The notes: generated from the letters alone by a model not told the origin. Shown: positions 35,019 through 49,538, counted from the stretch's first letter. The stretch is DNA of 64,000 nucleotides from Limanda limanda (GCF_963576545.1 NC_083658.1:11276428-11340427); one strand, 5' to 3'. A program made the numbers and translations.

Positions 35019-37200
35019 CCTCTAGTGGCACAAAGTGGATATTTGACATCTGAGACAAACTGACAGTTGGTCCAACACACCCATCAGTGTGACCTCGACA
35101 CGCCGGCACAGACTCTGACTCCGAATGACGTCAAAGGCACAAGATGGCCCCCCTATTCCTATTTTGATTTCATTGTTGTGCAATGAGAGGAAGTGGAGAC
35201 CCATCATCCATCTTTATATGCAGTCCATGCTCTGAACACGCTGTCACTTATTTCCATTCACGTTGTTGTTGGATGTCACTGCGCAACTCAATTGCATTGA
35301 ATATTAATGCCAGGTGTAAATAGCTTTCATTCACTGCATGGCCCTTAGATTCAATCGGTGCAGTGTGTGAGTACGCTCGTCTCAAGAGGGTGTGGGGGGG
35401 GGCTTGTCTCCTGCGAGGCGAGGGGATTGGACGGACTAATCAAAAGATGCGAAGTGGGAAGAATGATGAAACGCAAAAATGGAGATGTCTGCTTACTCCG
35501 ATATTTGCATTTTTTCCATTTAGGCCCCCGTTCTCCCTGAGACACTGTCACCTCATTCAAGCTCGGCAGCCTCTCAGAAATATAGTTCATTTTAAAAGTG
35601 ATGTATGATTAGCTCTGCCAGCCACAGTCCTAATTGAAATGAGTTTCGGCGGTGCAGCTGGGGGAACCGAGGCAGAGATGCACAGCTGGGGCCGTTTCAA
35701 TTGGTTGGAATCAGTTGTTCGTCCCGTTTCATTCCGCGGACTAATGATTTGCTTGCAGTGGTTGGAATTGCTGATAAGGTAATGTAAGGGGGAAAGTTTG
35801 AACAGTGCAAATTAACATTGAGCACGCTTATGTTTGCCACAAAGGAGGCACAGTTTGCTTCAGTTAAGTGGTGGAGCGAAAAACTAAATAGAGATAGAGT
35901 TCATTTGCACCTCAATGCCAATGCTGAGCTGCAGCTCTCCATTTACCCATTCAGTAGAATTCATCTGCAGCGATTCCTTTGTGCCACCGTGTTTGGTGGG
36001 TGCATCGAGATCTGAAAGCCGCTGCAAACTGGAGGAGCCCATTGTAACAGGAGTCCGGCCCAGAACAGATGACAATCCGCTGTACAGTGGCTTCTCTGCT
36101 GTAAGAGACGTGTGTGAAAGGCCCTGGAAGCATTTCACCTTGGCAGCGTGGCAGCACAAGCCATTTCTCCTTTTCTTCCTTTCCAGTAACAAGGGATTTA
36201 CCCCATCCCCGCTCCAGACAAGGAGGAAGCAGGAGCTTACTCGGTTACCGCAGGTCTGTTATACAGAGTTCTGCACACTGACTGATACATAGCCTCAGCA
36301 AAAATTGCTAATTATTAATCGCAGTTTGTGTTTTGCATTGTGAGGCAGAATTGGGGGGGCGGGGTCTTTACTTAATAGCGTATGGAAATAAAGAGCCCAT
36401 CCAAAGCCCCAGGTGCGCACACTTGTTTGAGAGGCGCTGATGAAGACGCAGCGGTGACATCCATTTAAAATCTGATTTGGCAAATTGTTATATCCATTGT
36501 CTGCCCGCCGCCAGCGGCTAATTATTATTCACAACCGCGACAACAATGTGACATCTTCCATTTGCTGGAGGATTAGAGGGATACGACTTGGAATGCGCAT
36601 GTTTCTCACGAGGAAAAAGAGACGCCACAGGCCCAAACATCACTGGCTTCTCATTTTGACGGCCTTAGAATAAGCGGGCCGCGGGGCATCATCACCATAA
36701 GACCCTGTGTATAATTTAAATGCTGTGCAGGAATCCCAGCGCTACTGTATGTTCACTCGTTTCTTCAGCTCGCAATGTTTGTTTCTTAAAGATGATCTGA
36801 CTTACACATCTCTTGGATGTATTACTGTGTAAAACCACAAGAAGCAAATATTTGTCTTTTGCTTTCTCGCATGTGTGTGTGTGTGCGTGTTTGATTCATA
36901 TTTCTGCTGCCTTTGCTGTTTTCACGTACCGATAAAAGCGTTTTTCTTTTATCATCACTGAGACTCAGTTGAAAGCACAAAACAAATCACCTGGTTTGCT
37001 TTTTCACATGTCATCGTTATCTAATGTTTTCAAAAACTTCACAGTTGGTATATTACAGGGAAATACACTAAATCTCATGGAGACCATCATTTTGTTGCTG
37101 TGGTGTCCACTGTGGGAACATCGTTCATTCCATGTTCTGTGTGGAATGGACAAAGTTATGGATATGGCATAGAGAAACAATTACATTTAGGATTCTATTT
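35019..37200. other. Unique non-coding DNA
   Basis: No gene recognised. A GT run of about seven units lies near 36870-36884. Confidence 0.5.
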
Positions 37201-39245
37201 GCACAGTAAACGTGAATCACATTAAGATAAAGTACATATTACCCTAATGCTGCTGTAGCTGAACTGACATACGTTTCCTGGAGTTTGGTATTCAGTGTTG
37301 TCTCGTTTTGATCTTTGCAAGAAGCTTCTTCAAACACAAGAACAGAAAATAGCGCTGACGCGTTTCTCCTTGAAGACACATGTGAGCAGCTGTCTTCAGG
37401 CGAGCAACCAGAGAGATCCAGCCCCAGCACGAGGTTTCCCACCGACGCCTGGAGGCAGCCAGGTGGCATCCCATTGTTGGCTTTGTGTTAGTGTTAGGGT
37501 CTCAATCCAAAGAAGTTGTGTCACAAGTCCAAGCGCACGTGGGCTGAAGTGTTTTCTTGATCATTTCAGAGATGTTCCTCTGTAGTTGGCTAGCAGAGCG
37601 GAACACTGCTGTTGCCAGATTTGCAGATTGACTCGACAGAGGTGGAAACGTTTCAAGGTTCCTCACAGTCCTCAAGGACGTGGTAGCTGCTGCAGGGGGT
37701 CTCCAAAATTGAACATCTGTCTTGGGGACAGAATTCATGTATCTTGGCATTCTATGATCCAAGATTATTTGGAGATCTGCAGAGGTTTCACAAAAGGTAT
37801 TAAACAACTCTCCTGAGAAACACTGCATCATAAGATCAAGTGATATCACAGTTTCTGCTTTGGGTCACAGCGCCGGAGAAAACTTTGTCAATCCGCTGTC
37901 AGAAGACAAGCTCACAGTTTTATCCAGATTAGAGCCTCCAACTTTAGGAGAGCTTGACCATGTGTGATGACTGGAAATCATCACTGCGATAGATTTTTAG
38001 TATTGCCCTCAGGCTTAGTCGTAGCGTGTGTTGAAGTACAAAACAGAGATGAGCAAAGTTGGCTCCGCTCTCCTTTTTCCTTCCACTAGCCCAGCCAGAA
38101 GCAATTAGCTTGCAGCTTGTGGATGGCGTGGGGTGAAGCTTTAATGCTCCAGGGATTAAACGTGTCGGGACGCTTGAGATGCAAAACTGCTTTGAGCGCA
38201 AACAGCAGGCCGACGGCGCCATTAATATTGCTTGGATACTAACATTACCGCCCTCTTTTGGATTCGCTCAGCGTGTGGTTTTACCACACCTACAAAAAAC
38301 ATTGCTTTAAGTGTCAATGCTGAGACTGTCCAAAGACTAATATATCAAACAGGGGGATGTTAGTGTGTGTAGTTGTGGCGTATGGCTTAAAGCAGGGACC
38401 TCTTTTATCAGCACTTCCATTGCAGCCTGTAGATGATCGGGTTTTCCCAGTTGGATATTTTCCAGGTGGCACATGACGCAGATCTGGCAACACATGTAGA
38501 TGTTACAATCTAACAGTAAACCAGATTTTTATGAGACGTGGTCAATTAAATGCTTGTTGCAGCCTGCACAACTTCCACAATGCTTGATGCAACATTTCCC
38601 CTGCGCACTGCTGACTCCCTTGTGCATCTGCATCTTCCTGCAGTAGCTAAGAGGAGAATAACAAAAGGAGTTAATGTATTACTTGTTTTTTTTATCTCAC
38701 TGATACATATTCATAACCTCCACCTACAACGTCGTGCTTTGTGTGAGTTTATGCAGATGCCTGTTGGAGTTAAAGTCACCAGGCTCCAGCCAAGTTTTCG
38801 GTGTCTCTCTCTCTCTTTCTCTACCGCCGCACCTTCTTTTCCCGGTTTCCCCCCTGGCCTTACCAAAGCTGGCACTTGAACCTGGAAACATCCGGTTAGG
38901 GAAAAACAGTGTTGACATACGGGCGACAGGTAAAACATTCAAAATCTCCTCCAGCTTTTTTACTTTTACCTATTCTTTCAAGTTCAGGCTTGTGCACAGC
39001 CTGAATGAAGGCGGGATATACTCAATTACATTTTTGCTGAAATATTTCTATGCACAGTTTCAATAACTAACACATAAAACCCAAACCCAAATATGTTTTT
39101 TTCCCGTTTTGATGATTTACAAAAGGGTCATTCTACTCTCCCCACTTGTATTTCCATTTCATCACTTTTACTCATTATCATCTTCGCTCATCTGTTGCCG
39201 TCGGCAGCACTCGTCGCTCCCCTCTGTCCTTGATCCAACCAGTCG
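37201..39245. other. Non-coding or unrecognised DNA with several mid-size open frames
   Basis: Minus-strand open frames of 76, 115 and 92 codons (37239-37469, 37502-37849, 37944-38222) follow one another in a relatively GC-balanced stretch. None shows a motif that I recognise, and no matching splice pattern was found. A CT run lies at 38803-38822. It could be an old retrocopy or an unknown transposon, but chance is as likely. Confidence 0.4.
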
Positions 39246-39267
39246 CCCCCCCCCCCCCCCCCCCCCC
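39246..39267. repeat. Poly-C run, 22 bases
   Basis: The longest homopolymer of the window, seen directly. Confidence 0.95.
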
Positions 39268-42200
39268 AATCTCATTCATCCATCCCATCTCTTACAGATT
39301 GCATTACTTTACAACAGAGCAGCGGCACAAAATATGTGTTGTCATAGAAAAGCAATCACCGGCTGGGATATTTATGTGTCACACCAGAGCCTGGGCTTTG
39401 CACCCACATCCCTGTGTGTGGTTGTTGGTTTAAGGCCGTTATAGTTCAATGGAAATAAACACAGTCTCTCTCGTTTCATGTATTAAACCAAACCACAATC
39501 TTACCTTAACATGTACCAAGCATTGTGTGTTTTTAAAAGGAAGACAACGGACACATATCAGAACACATATTTCGGATATTTTAGCTCTGTAGTTTGTATT
39601 TTTAATGTCATTCTTGCTAACTCACAGCTGTGTTGCCACTTGTGCAAAGCTAAGCTAACACAACTTTGTAATTTGGAGAATAATCAGGTCATTAGCATTA
39701 ATATAAACACCAGCACTAACTTCCTGTTCAATTGACCAATCAGAGCTGGGCAGCAACCAAGTTCACATGTAGAGGGGGAGTATGGAGTTAACCATGTCAC
39801 ACACAAACAACTTGAAGGGGGTGTTTCTGTTGATTAAATAATACACAGTATTACATTACAGTACTTTAATAAAATGGTTTTAGTGAAACAGGAGTTGCAG
39901 TGTCACCAGAGGATGAAACTACAGAAGCCGGGAGAGAGCATGTGTGTTTCCCTCCATCCAGGTGAGTTAGATTCTCCGATTAGTATCAAAATTTAGATTA
40001 ACATTTACATTTAAATTATTTTTAATAAGATTTTTGGAAGTCAGAGAGCCAAACCAGTCAATATGCTATGTTATGTGATGAAAATATACTGTAAGTGATG
40101 TTTTAGAAAGTACTGATTAAACTTTGTTACTCGAGTAAATGTATAAAAGAGCAGTTTCTGAAAATGCACTCAAAGCATATAAGTGCAACGTTGTCTCCCG
40201 AGCTTCCTTGTGCACGGGCTTGTTTGTTTAAGGCTGAGTTCTTCGTGGAACATCTGGACGCCCCTGATCCATCTGGATGCAGATGTGAGGATGTTGGTGT
40301 TATTTAAAGGCCGGTAAGATCACACGACTTTTTACATTTCTTAGGCTGTTGCGTCATACTTGTATTGTCCACGCAATCAGACCTCATAGCTCAAGCTGCG
40401 GTTGTGGCATGCAATGCAATTTTTTTCTCTCACAAGAAAACTTTTATTTCACGCTTTTAAACCATTACTGTTAAACCATATTTCTGCACCTCACTGGCAA
40501 TATAACATAGCACCAGGTTAAGAGTGAGTTTATGCCTCATTCTTCCACCACTGGGTCAAATCTTACATATTCATTCTCAACATATTGTAGATGAACTTTG
40601 TCCTTATTATGTAAGTAACAAACGTTATCCAACAAGGGTCGCGCATTTGTAGAAAAGCATATTTGACACGTGGGGTTTAGCTGCAGAGAAACAAGGCGGC
40701 AGAGTTTCCCTCCGCAGTACAACAGCAGCCAGGAGCTCGTACTTCACTTCCAGATCCACACATACCTCTAATTGCCAGAGCCTGTCCCTTCCACTGAGTC
40801 ATTAGTATCGTAATGCAGTGTGACATCTATCTTTGGGCAAGAATGCTGTGCTCAGCTCAGTGTGGTCAGTCGTGCCAACAGGAACATAAACAGCAGTGAT
40901 ATTTGGGAGGGAATCAAAAAACGCGTCCAGACACGGCTCATCTCCAGATATAATTTTAGAAATAGTAATTTCTATTTGAGATTTGTGTGCCTGTGTCAGC
41001 CGCCTGCTTTTTAGATGTACTCGAATGCATCCATCTCTTTTAAAAATATCTGTTCTCATCATACTGAGCCATAAATCTGGTTTGTTTCAACAACAATAAA
41101 TTAGTTGAGGATAAGTTTTGACACGTGATGTCATGTGTCATGATGAAGCCAGTCTGTGCCGGCCGCGGCAGCAAGACACGCGGCGAGTCTGCTTTGTTCT
41201 CCATGGCAGAAAATAGACATTGCTTTAGGGCACAATGCAGGAGGAGGACTTTATTTCCCTTGCAAATGGAATTATTTATTTATTTTTTTAACCAGTGGAT
41301 CACAAACAGAGGAAAAAAATACACTTAATAGATTCAAAATAAAAAATTAACTGTTCAGAGAAAATAAGACACATGCCGACCAAGGTGTTTTCTACATATA
41401 CCACACAGCGGCTTTAATTGCAGTAATAAACAGTACATTATACGTAATCATTTAACTTAATGATCCGGTTTATTCCGTATCTGAAGGCGACAATACCCTA
41501 AACAGAAATAGTGTGTGAATCCGCGTAATATTTAATGGCTGTAAAACTTATTTCATAGCCCATCTGCCATGCCACCATACTGTACCTGATCCCCGGTGGG
41601 GAACGTTTCCAGCCTGCTTTGTTTGTCCTTTTTTGTGTTCACCTGCAAGTCCCAGAACACAAAGCCTCTGGATAATAACGACCCGCGAGTGGGGTCAGAG
41701 TTGAGTTCCCGCAGCGCTGGCACAAACAGCCAAAATCTTCACATACGTAGACTCTCGATAGCCCTGGACATCGCCCGAGGCCCTCAACTTTCAAATGTTT
41801 AGAAAAGAGTGTGGAGCTGATGTTAAATAATGGTATGAAAGTGAGCGAGAGCAGAGCAGTGGAGATAATCTACAGCTGTTGACTTTTATTTTGAAATATG
41901 TTCACCTCCACAGAGGAATTATATTTTGACGTAAATTAAACTGCAGCTCTTCAGACTTGGACTGGACGGTATAAATACACATAAATCACACATAAATATA
42001 TATATGAAACTAGTTATTATATGATATAGGGACCGTAAACTGGAGCTGGGTCAGTGTTTCTTCCCCTTCTTTTTCAGAAAAACCCTGAGCACCCAAGTGT
42101 GTGACATCTCCCGAGGCCTCTTAATGCGCCGCAACATGTTCTACTTTTTGCAAAACACAATGCATTCACTCGATTATATTAAATTTAAATGATATCATCA

Positions 42201-45200
42201 TTACTTACTTGTGGCCCCATCCCAGCACATAACAAGTTCTCTCTCTGCTCATTTTTTAGGGCAATAATTGAAAGCATCGCTGCCTCAGCGAGAATGTAGG
42301 ACGCAAACAAAAGAACAGCGAGTGTGAGATCAAGACATAATTTGCAGAAAACTACATTTGTTCTCCATTGTCAGCATGTTATGAATCAGCGAGCCTCTGT
42401 GGGAGAAGTATTGTGAAAGTGAGATAAAGGTAGTTGTTTACTCCCTGAGCTCATCCAGAAAGTATCACACCTGAGGTCAAATGATGAATAAGGGGGGAGA
42501 GGAAACCTCTATCTTTTTTATTATGGGCCTAATTGGCCCCTGTTTGGAAGAATCTCTGATGATAGTGGCAGGGAAAAGAAAGAGCAGCATCACATCGGTG
42601 ACCTAACGCATGTGAAAGGAAAAATGTCCAGCGATTTATGCAGTAATACGTTCTAATGAATAACACAATGTTCATTTCCAGCTGAAATATAACAACCATA
42701 ATCATAACTATGGCTATAATGTCAGCGGGGATGTTCCTTACTCTGGTGCTGGATGTGACCAAGATGCAAGCAGCAACAAGGCACAGGCCCTAATGTGCCC
42801 CAGCAAGCACAGGGGAGGATATCATTAGGGTTGTTATGAGTTTTATTGTGTTTTCTTATTAATGTACTGTCAGATTTTTATTTTTTCACCCCTCAGTTGA
42901 TGCAAATGACTCAGTTTCAACCGACCAGCAACTAATGACTCGTGGGATGGCAAGGTTGGTCAGGCACAAACAAAAATACTTCCCCAAAAGACATTGTGAA
43001 CCCTTAACGGTTTTGTTTGTCACTGCAAAGGCATGTTCTTGAAATTTAAAACAAATGTTCTCAGTCTGCAGAGGACAAATTCTAACTACTTCCTCTTGAG
43101 TAGTCAGAATTTTTACTTTTTCAGAGAAGTAGCTCAACATCGACCTGATGGATTGGGCCTAATTTGAGATTTTGATGTTTGCACCTCCGGCTATAATCTC
43201 GCAATAAGTATTGGATAGATGAGCACAAAATTATGATGAATCATAATCATTTCGATGGTCCCCTCACTTGTAACCTAGCATGGCTGTAGTACTCTTAGTA
43301 CGCCTTTTTCACCAATTATGTTTGCTCTACTGATTCCGTTGCTACCAGGCAGCTGGAATATCAGGCCAAAACAAAAAGGAAAGTAAGGACAAAATCTGAA
43401 ATCCGAGGTTCACTACTTTTACATTTTAAATGCTTTTTGAGTCCATCAGACAGCTGGAACTCACTTCCATGTCTTTGTTTACAGTATTGGAAAAAAAACC
43501 ATGGACCACTGAATCTGCTTCTACAGTGCTTTCATCCGTGCTAATGACGACCTAATATTCTGATCTGATCCCCTTTCAGATTGAGATTTGAACTTGTAAA
43601 ATCGAGAGGGAGAATCCTATTTTTTCCCCTTTGCTGTTGCATCTTTCATGAGTGCTTTGAAAATCCCCGATGAGTGTTATTTGAATATCAATAAGCCAAG
43701 AGACTGCGTGTGATCAAAAACGGCTCCTGAGTCAAACTGTTGCAGGCGAGCGTTGATGACCCAGACAGATGGTAGCTCTCAATCCCCCGGACAGTGAAAA
43801 TTAGAGTGAGGCACAAACCTGAGAGGGATGAAATTTGAGTGAGCCTCGGAGGGTTATGTTTCTTAGTGAGAAGAAGCGGGGGGGGGGATGCTCTGTCGGC
43901 CATCACAAGGGGATACAGACAGATTAAAGACTGGTATTTACGGGAGAGGTTTGCGCCTTTAGGTGTTTACTTTACAGTTAGGTTCTGTGCTTCATGGGTC
44001 TTGCCAGGTCAACCCACCATAGTAAATAGGAATGCCACTTAAGAATCCCAACTTGATTTTCCAGGGGCTGCACACACACCAACTGGTAATATTTAGGACT
44101 CTAAGCGAGAGGGCAGAGGACCAGAACTGTATATGCTACAGCAAAGTGTGAAGACCATGAATGTACCAATATCCAAGATCTGATGTAATTCTTCCTGAGG
44201 CCCTGAAACTACCATGAGTACCAACATCCTTGAAAGTTGGAAGAAAGTATGATGGCAGAGATGAAGTATCTTAGTTCCACGGAACCGGTCCCCATGAATC
44301 ATCATGACGGGGATTCATCATGGGCAGATTTAGGAAGTGTAAATCAGCGATGGAAAGCTTAACAAACTGATGGCACAATCACGAGTTGACAACAACGGCA
44401 CCGGTGAAGTTGACAGCGTGCTTAAATTTGCATAATTAGCTTTAGAAGCAGCAATTAGGCCGTCAAGGAATCTTGCATGAAAGGCAACAATGACTTTGTG
44501 GATAAAAAAAGGGGCATAAAACCAGTATTTTAACAAAATAACACAAATGTTACCGCAATGATATGAGACAAAGGCATAGTTAAGTTTAAACATTTGAATT
44601 TAGATTTGGATTTCATCATTTTAGGTGCATTGACAAACCCAACTAAATTTTAGATTAGTTAATGTACATTCAAATCCTGGTAGCCTGAATGTTATATAAG
44701 TCTACTAGTTTATGTTAAATTAAATTCTCCTTATCTACAATACAATGGAATGTGTTGCTAGTTGTGCGTAAAAGCATCATGCTAGCACTAGTTTAATTAC
44801 CAGAACTTCATTACCATTACCAGAACTACCAGAAATAATACATCATCAACAAATACAGTTTAAAATAAGTCAGATTTTGCACTGTGTGAAGGAGATTTTT
44901 ATTTTATTTTACTCTCCTTCCTTCCTGGAACATTTCATTTTTAACATTTTAATTTTGGTAGATTTTCAAAAGTATCATATTGTCACCCGAACAGGCTACA
45001 ATGTATTGAATCAACGGGAAAAAAAGTAAATATTTAATGCATAGCTCGCTCCAAAAAAATAGAGAACGAAAGAAAAGAGAGGATACCTGGAGTTGCTTAG
45101 CTGAATAATTTAAAGTCATGTGAGGATTCTGGGAGTGACATCATCACAGGTAAGAGGTGAACCAAAAGTCTTCCTCGGGGTTGCCCCAAGTCACTGAGCT

Positions 45201-46859
45201 GACTTGCATGCTCGCCTGGGGAAACTGTCCTTGTGCTACATCTGCTGCAGGGAGGGGGGGGGGGGTTCCTTTTTCTCCTTCATGTCCCTCCTGCTCTGTT
45301 TTCACTCTGATGTGAAAAGAGTAAATGCAAAAGCAGATTGCTCACTTTAAATTGGCAACGGATTCAAGTCTGGTAGCATTAAACCGATTTCCTCTTCAGT
45401 GGTGCTTTGTGTGAAGTGTGTTTGCCTGACATTACCTCTCTGCAATGACTTATTCAAATATATTGCCACGCTGGAAGATATGGCTGTAGTTTTTTTTTCT
45501 CTCTGGCTGTCCATTCTTTCACAAGACCAAGGTCACATTGTTTTTTCTTTTTCTCTCTGTGATTGATTAAACAGTGGTACCAATTCAATTCCCCCAGACG
45601 GGAAAATGTAGCATCTATCTGGCACCTGACAATACGCAGCATAACAAAAGCTCTAAGGTCACTTCTAACAGTTTCAAATCCAGTTTTCCCTGTATATCAC
45701 CAGTTGATTTTCTGTCCACTGGTAATTAGATTTTAAAGATTTTTTTAGGGGAAGTGTTCACTTACATCGATATAACTCTCATGTAAAACAACTTCGGCTC
45801 AATGTAGATCAAGAAAGACATTTTGGGGCCAAATTCTAAACAAATTCGACACTTCCCACAATCAGACTGACCAAGAGTTGGCAGCTGAAGCTTTTTTGGG
45901 GTTGTTGCCATGAAAATTAGCTGCTAGATGCTAGTGCTTGCATTGGGGTAGTATTTCTTGTCTCTGCCAAGGTTGCTTTGGATACTGTTTTATTTGTCTT
46001 CAGTGGTATTTTTAGCCATGGAATTATTCCCTCAGTAGAAACCCAGTGAATATGCATGTGTGTGTCTCTGTGTGTGTACAAGCTGCCATTTTCTTCTGCT
46101 GTATTTGTTCTAATTAAAGCGGAGAGTCACAATGCATTGTTTTCCTTCCATCGTCTCCCAACTGCTGCGAGACCTCCACCTGAGCAAGATGATTTTCCCA
46201 CACATAAGAAGTGAGAGTAGGGGAGACTTGATTACTGAGAGTATCCTTTTCTTTTACTTAACCCTAACCTTAACATTTATTTGTTTAGCTGATAAATGAA
46301 ACACAGGGATAGAGAGGGTTAACTGTAAGTCAACTCACCTGATACTGTTTACCTTCTCAGAGCTTACTACCCGTAAATCAGGCTTCAACTACCCTGAGTT
46401 GATGTATTTGGCTAAACTAATAAAAGATGTCAACGGAGAATATTTGTGTTAATCATTTTGGGTGTGGGATTGTGCAGATGGCTGATAATAAAAGGGAGAA
46501 TAACAGCTTTGGTGCTGCTTGGCATAGATTCTAAAAGTGTCTGGAACTTTAGAGATGAAAAGCCTTTCTCCAACAGATAGTCCCTGGATATTAGCCGTTT
46601 GAAGACGGTGATGGACATGTTGCGGTGCACCTGTTTTATTTAAGTGGTGATGTGTCGAAAAATGTCAGTGCTGCATTCAAAAAAACGGCTGACCAGAAGA
46701 TACTGCTAGAGCAGCTGTGTCTTCTCAGTACAGGAACCCCTTCAAAATGAGATGATTCATCTCAAGGGGGTTTTATCTTACAAATAAATATAGTCAAACA
46801 TAAAAGTAGTGGAATAGTGGTCTGAGTTAAACTTGTTAGAATCATTAGGACTACGCTTT
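39268..46859. other. Unique non-coding DNA
   Basis: No gene or clear mobile element recognised. Minor items: an 8-base inverted repeat ATTATGAT-GA-ATCATAAT (43230-43247), a 12-base G run (45254-45265), a GT stretch (about 46057-46077), and a hairpin-forming segment (46735-46773). Confidence 0.5.
45254..45265. repeat. Poly-G run, 12 bases
   Basis: Homopolymer seen directly. Confidence 0.95.
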
Positions 46860-46884
46860 GTCAGTTTGTAATGATGAATCAACG

Positions 46885-46935
46885 TGTGGGGTTCTTCAAG
46901 GGTCCATTCTTGCTTCCAATCTATTCAACATCTAC
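46885..46935 (+). pseudogene. LINE reverse transcriptase, GVxQGS motif fragment
   Basis: Seventeen in-frame codons give CGVLQGSILASNLFNIY. In active enzymes this region lies just before the catalytic DD-bearing palm motif. The expected YADD motif is not preserved downstream. Confidence 0.8.
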
Positions 46936-47384
46936 AGTACATGCGTGTACCTGCTCTTATTAATACTATTACTTGGCACAATTATGCTGATTAACTGAAG
47001 AACTCTTTGCAACTAAAAAGAAGTAATTACTTTTGGCCAAAGAAAAGAAAGATTAGCCCTCACCTTTAATTCCCAATGCTGGAAACTAGAAATAAAGCCC
47101 AAAACCTTGATGTAATTCAATAATTTTACCAGCCACTTCAATATTTAACAAAATCCACCTACTACTATCAGCAATAAATGTTAACATCTAAACAGCATAT
47201 CGAAAAGCTGAATTTATTTGCGGTCCTCACTAAGAATAAAAAAAAGAAGAGCACAGTACACCGGCCCCTTAAATCACTGCAAAGGAGACTTTTCAAAATC
47301 CAATTACTTGTCTATGAGTGATCTCAGGCCTAAACACAGAACATCTCTGATTGACTCTTACGTTATTAAGCAGGCGGACGCCTC

Positions 47385-47489
47385 AGGTTATCTGGGACAG
47401 GACTCAATGTTCCCAGAAAACCAAGCAACATGAGCCAGGTTTTTACTTTCTCTGCTCCCTACCTGTGGAACAAGCTTCATGAAAACATC
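47385..47489 (+). pseudogene. LINE ORF2 C-terminal fragment
   Basis: Thirty-five in-frame codons include LSGTGLNVPRKP and TFSAPYLWNKL, matching the usual LINE C-terminal pattern LRSSGxGLLxVPR...FxxxAPxLWNxLP. The frame differs from the longer 71-codon open frame that overlaps it. Confidence 0.8.
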
Positions 47490-47775
47490 ACATCTGCTTA
47501 CCAATAAATTACATTTGCTACCTCTCTTTTTAATTTCTAAATGATTATATTGCCTTTTTAAATGCAATTTTAATGTGTTATTATCGTCTTAAATGTTTTA
47601 AAGACTTTGAATTGCCTTGCTTTGTCTTTTAAATGTAATTTTAATGTCTTCTTAATGTATTATTTTTAATGTCCTAAATGGCTTATGCTAAATGTATTAC
47701 CACCCCTGTGTAAAGCCCCTTAAATTGCCTTGGTCTGAAAACTTGTCAATAAGGAAACTTGCCTTCCCTTCTGTT

Positions 47776-49507
47776 TACTTCTCAGTTTGTTTTATTATAA
47801 TGATATTTAAAAGTCTGAATTTCATATTTCTAATCAAGGGGATAACGTTGGCGTAAAGACACCAAGATTTGAAAATACACACAAACATGCAACATGAAAA
47901 AAATTGAAACCTTTTCCAGTTTGAAGGAAATTAATAGAAAACTTCACCACAGTTAAATGTAGCCACTACAGATGGATCAGGTGTGCAATATTATTTTCCT
48001 CTTGTGATTCAACAGCATATGATCCATTCACAATATTTGTTATATTTGAACCTTTCAGCCACCTGTTGCATCTGTCTATTATTAAGAACACAGAATCACA
48101 CAGAGCAAATTCCCACAAGCTGCATTAGCCTACGAATGTAGCGCTTGTTTGTATTCTGTTATGAAATTAAATCAACGGAAGGGATTCAAGTCACTCTAAT
48201 CTGTGTCGGCCCTTAAATTGGAAGAGATTGAAAAAGGACAAAAAAACCTGAATAACTTCTGAAATGTGTGAAGCCGCTAGCATTATGTTCTGCCTCACCT
48301 TTCGTAATGGGGTTTGTCACTGAGGCTTTAGCGCACAGAGGCTCTCAGTCGTTTTTGGTATTACGACGTGTTCATTCCACCAATATTCCCCAGTGAATTA
48401 GCAAACCTTTCACTTTTGTAATCACTGTGGAAGAAGTGACCTAAAGTCGAGGATGAGGTCGGGGGGAGTAAAACATGAGAGCAGATGTAAACACCACCTT
48501 AATGGCTTCAATTAAAAAGGATCTCTGTGCCATTAACAGTATTACTTTGAATCACTGACTGTGACTACCTCCATGCTAATTTAAGGTCAATGAAAACACT
48601 TTTCTTATAAAGATAAAAAGCTTTTTTTCGGGGTCAGAGATTCTCCGCCGCTAATCTATGAAAAAACAATTGAAAAAAAGTCACAGACTCCCTCCAACCA
48701 CATATTTCTAGCTGAATATCGCCATCTTTTTTATTCTTCGCTTGACACAGTGAAACATGTCCGTGCATTTATTTCCGATATTATCGACAATGAGTGTAAA
48801 AAGTGAGCCGGCCAGCTGTGGGGTTTTGTTCCGTTCAATACGACGGCAGTGAAACCTTAAAAAATAAAGATCCCATCATTTTTAACACACTTTCCCCATT
48901 GTTAATGATTGATTGTAAGGGTGCACATAAAATACGATAATTACACATTGATCTCCATCCGCACAGATGCCTTCTCTCGGCTCTGGTTGGATCGAGGGAA
49001 ATATTTTTCCACCTTCTAAAAGCTGTGTTTCCTGAGCTCGCACATTTCTGAATTCATGCAGAGTTGTGCGATAGGTGTTGGGTGTAGCGAGAGCTGTCAC
49101 GTCGCAGGGATTGTGAGACAGTTAAGGCAGAGTGTGTGTACGGCAGCTCAAATCAAAGTCCTCATCTGGAGTCTCCTCCGTCTGTGCTAAAGCACACAGG
49201 CTTGTCACAACCCTTGAATGTAAAACTGCTTTTGTGTAGAAAAACAAAGGATGGAAAACCAAGGCACCCGGGGAAATTAAGACATCCGATTTTTGAGAAT
49301 GGCGATCACACATTTTGGTCGTGATAAAAACTGAATTGCAATGGATCAGAGTTGAGCTATATATTTAAGTTTTTATTCAAGAGAAACAAACAATTAGAAC
49401 AATATGTATTTAATTAAACTACTATAGATTTTGGCCAATATCCAGTGATAGGACCCCAAGGGCCAGTGAAAGGTTCTATACATCGGTGAATGTGCTGTTG
49501 GTGTGGA

Positions 49508-49538
<31 letters not shown>

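Larger units (their letters stand above)
46860..47775 (+). mobile_element. Degenerate LINE (non-LTR retrotransposon), 3' part
   Basis: A reverse-transcriptase block at 46885-46935 reads CGVLQGSILASNLFNIY, the GVxQGSxLxPxLFNIY motif of LINE polymerases. Further on, 47256-47318 (RPLKSLQRRLFKIQLLVYE) and 47385-47489 (GTGLNVPRKP...FSAPYLWNKL) match the conserved C-terminus of teleost LINE ORF2, where APxLWNxLP is typical. The 3' end (47693-47775) resembles the TGTAAAGC...TTGAATTGCCTTG...AAACTTGCCTT tail common in fish LINEs. Stops and frameshifts separate the blocks, so this is a dead, 5'-truncated copy. The clade is not certain (L2- or Rex-like). Confidence 0.85.

Noticed and set aside
43383..43470. 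Possible third LINE C-terminus (frame reading SPSDSWNSLP)
   Set aside because: Only the WNSLP word fits. The neighbouring residues do not follow the LINE pattern and there is no recognisable 3' tail.
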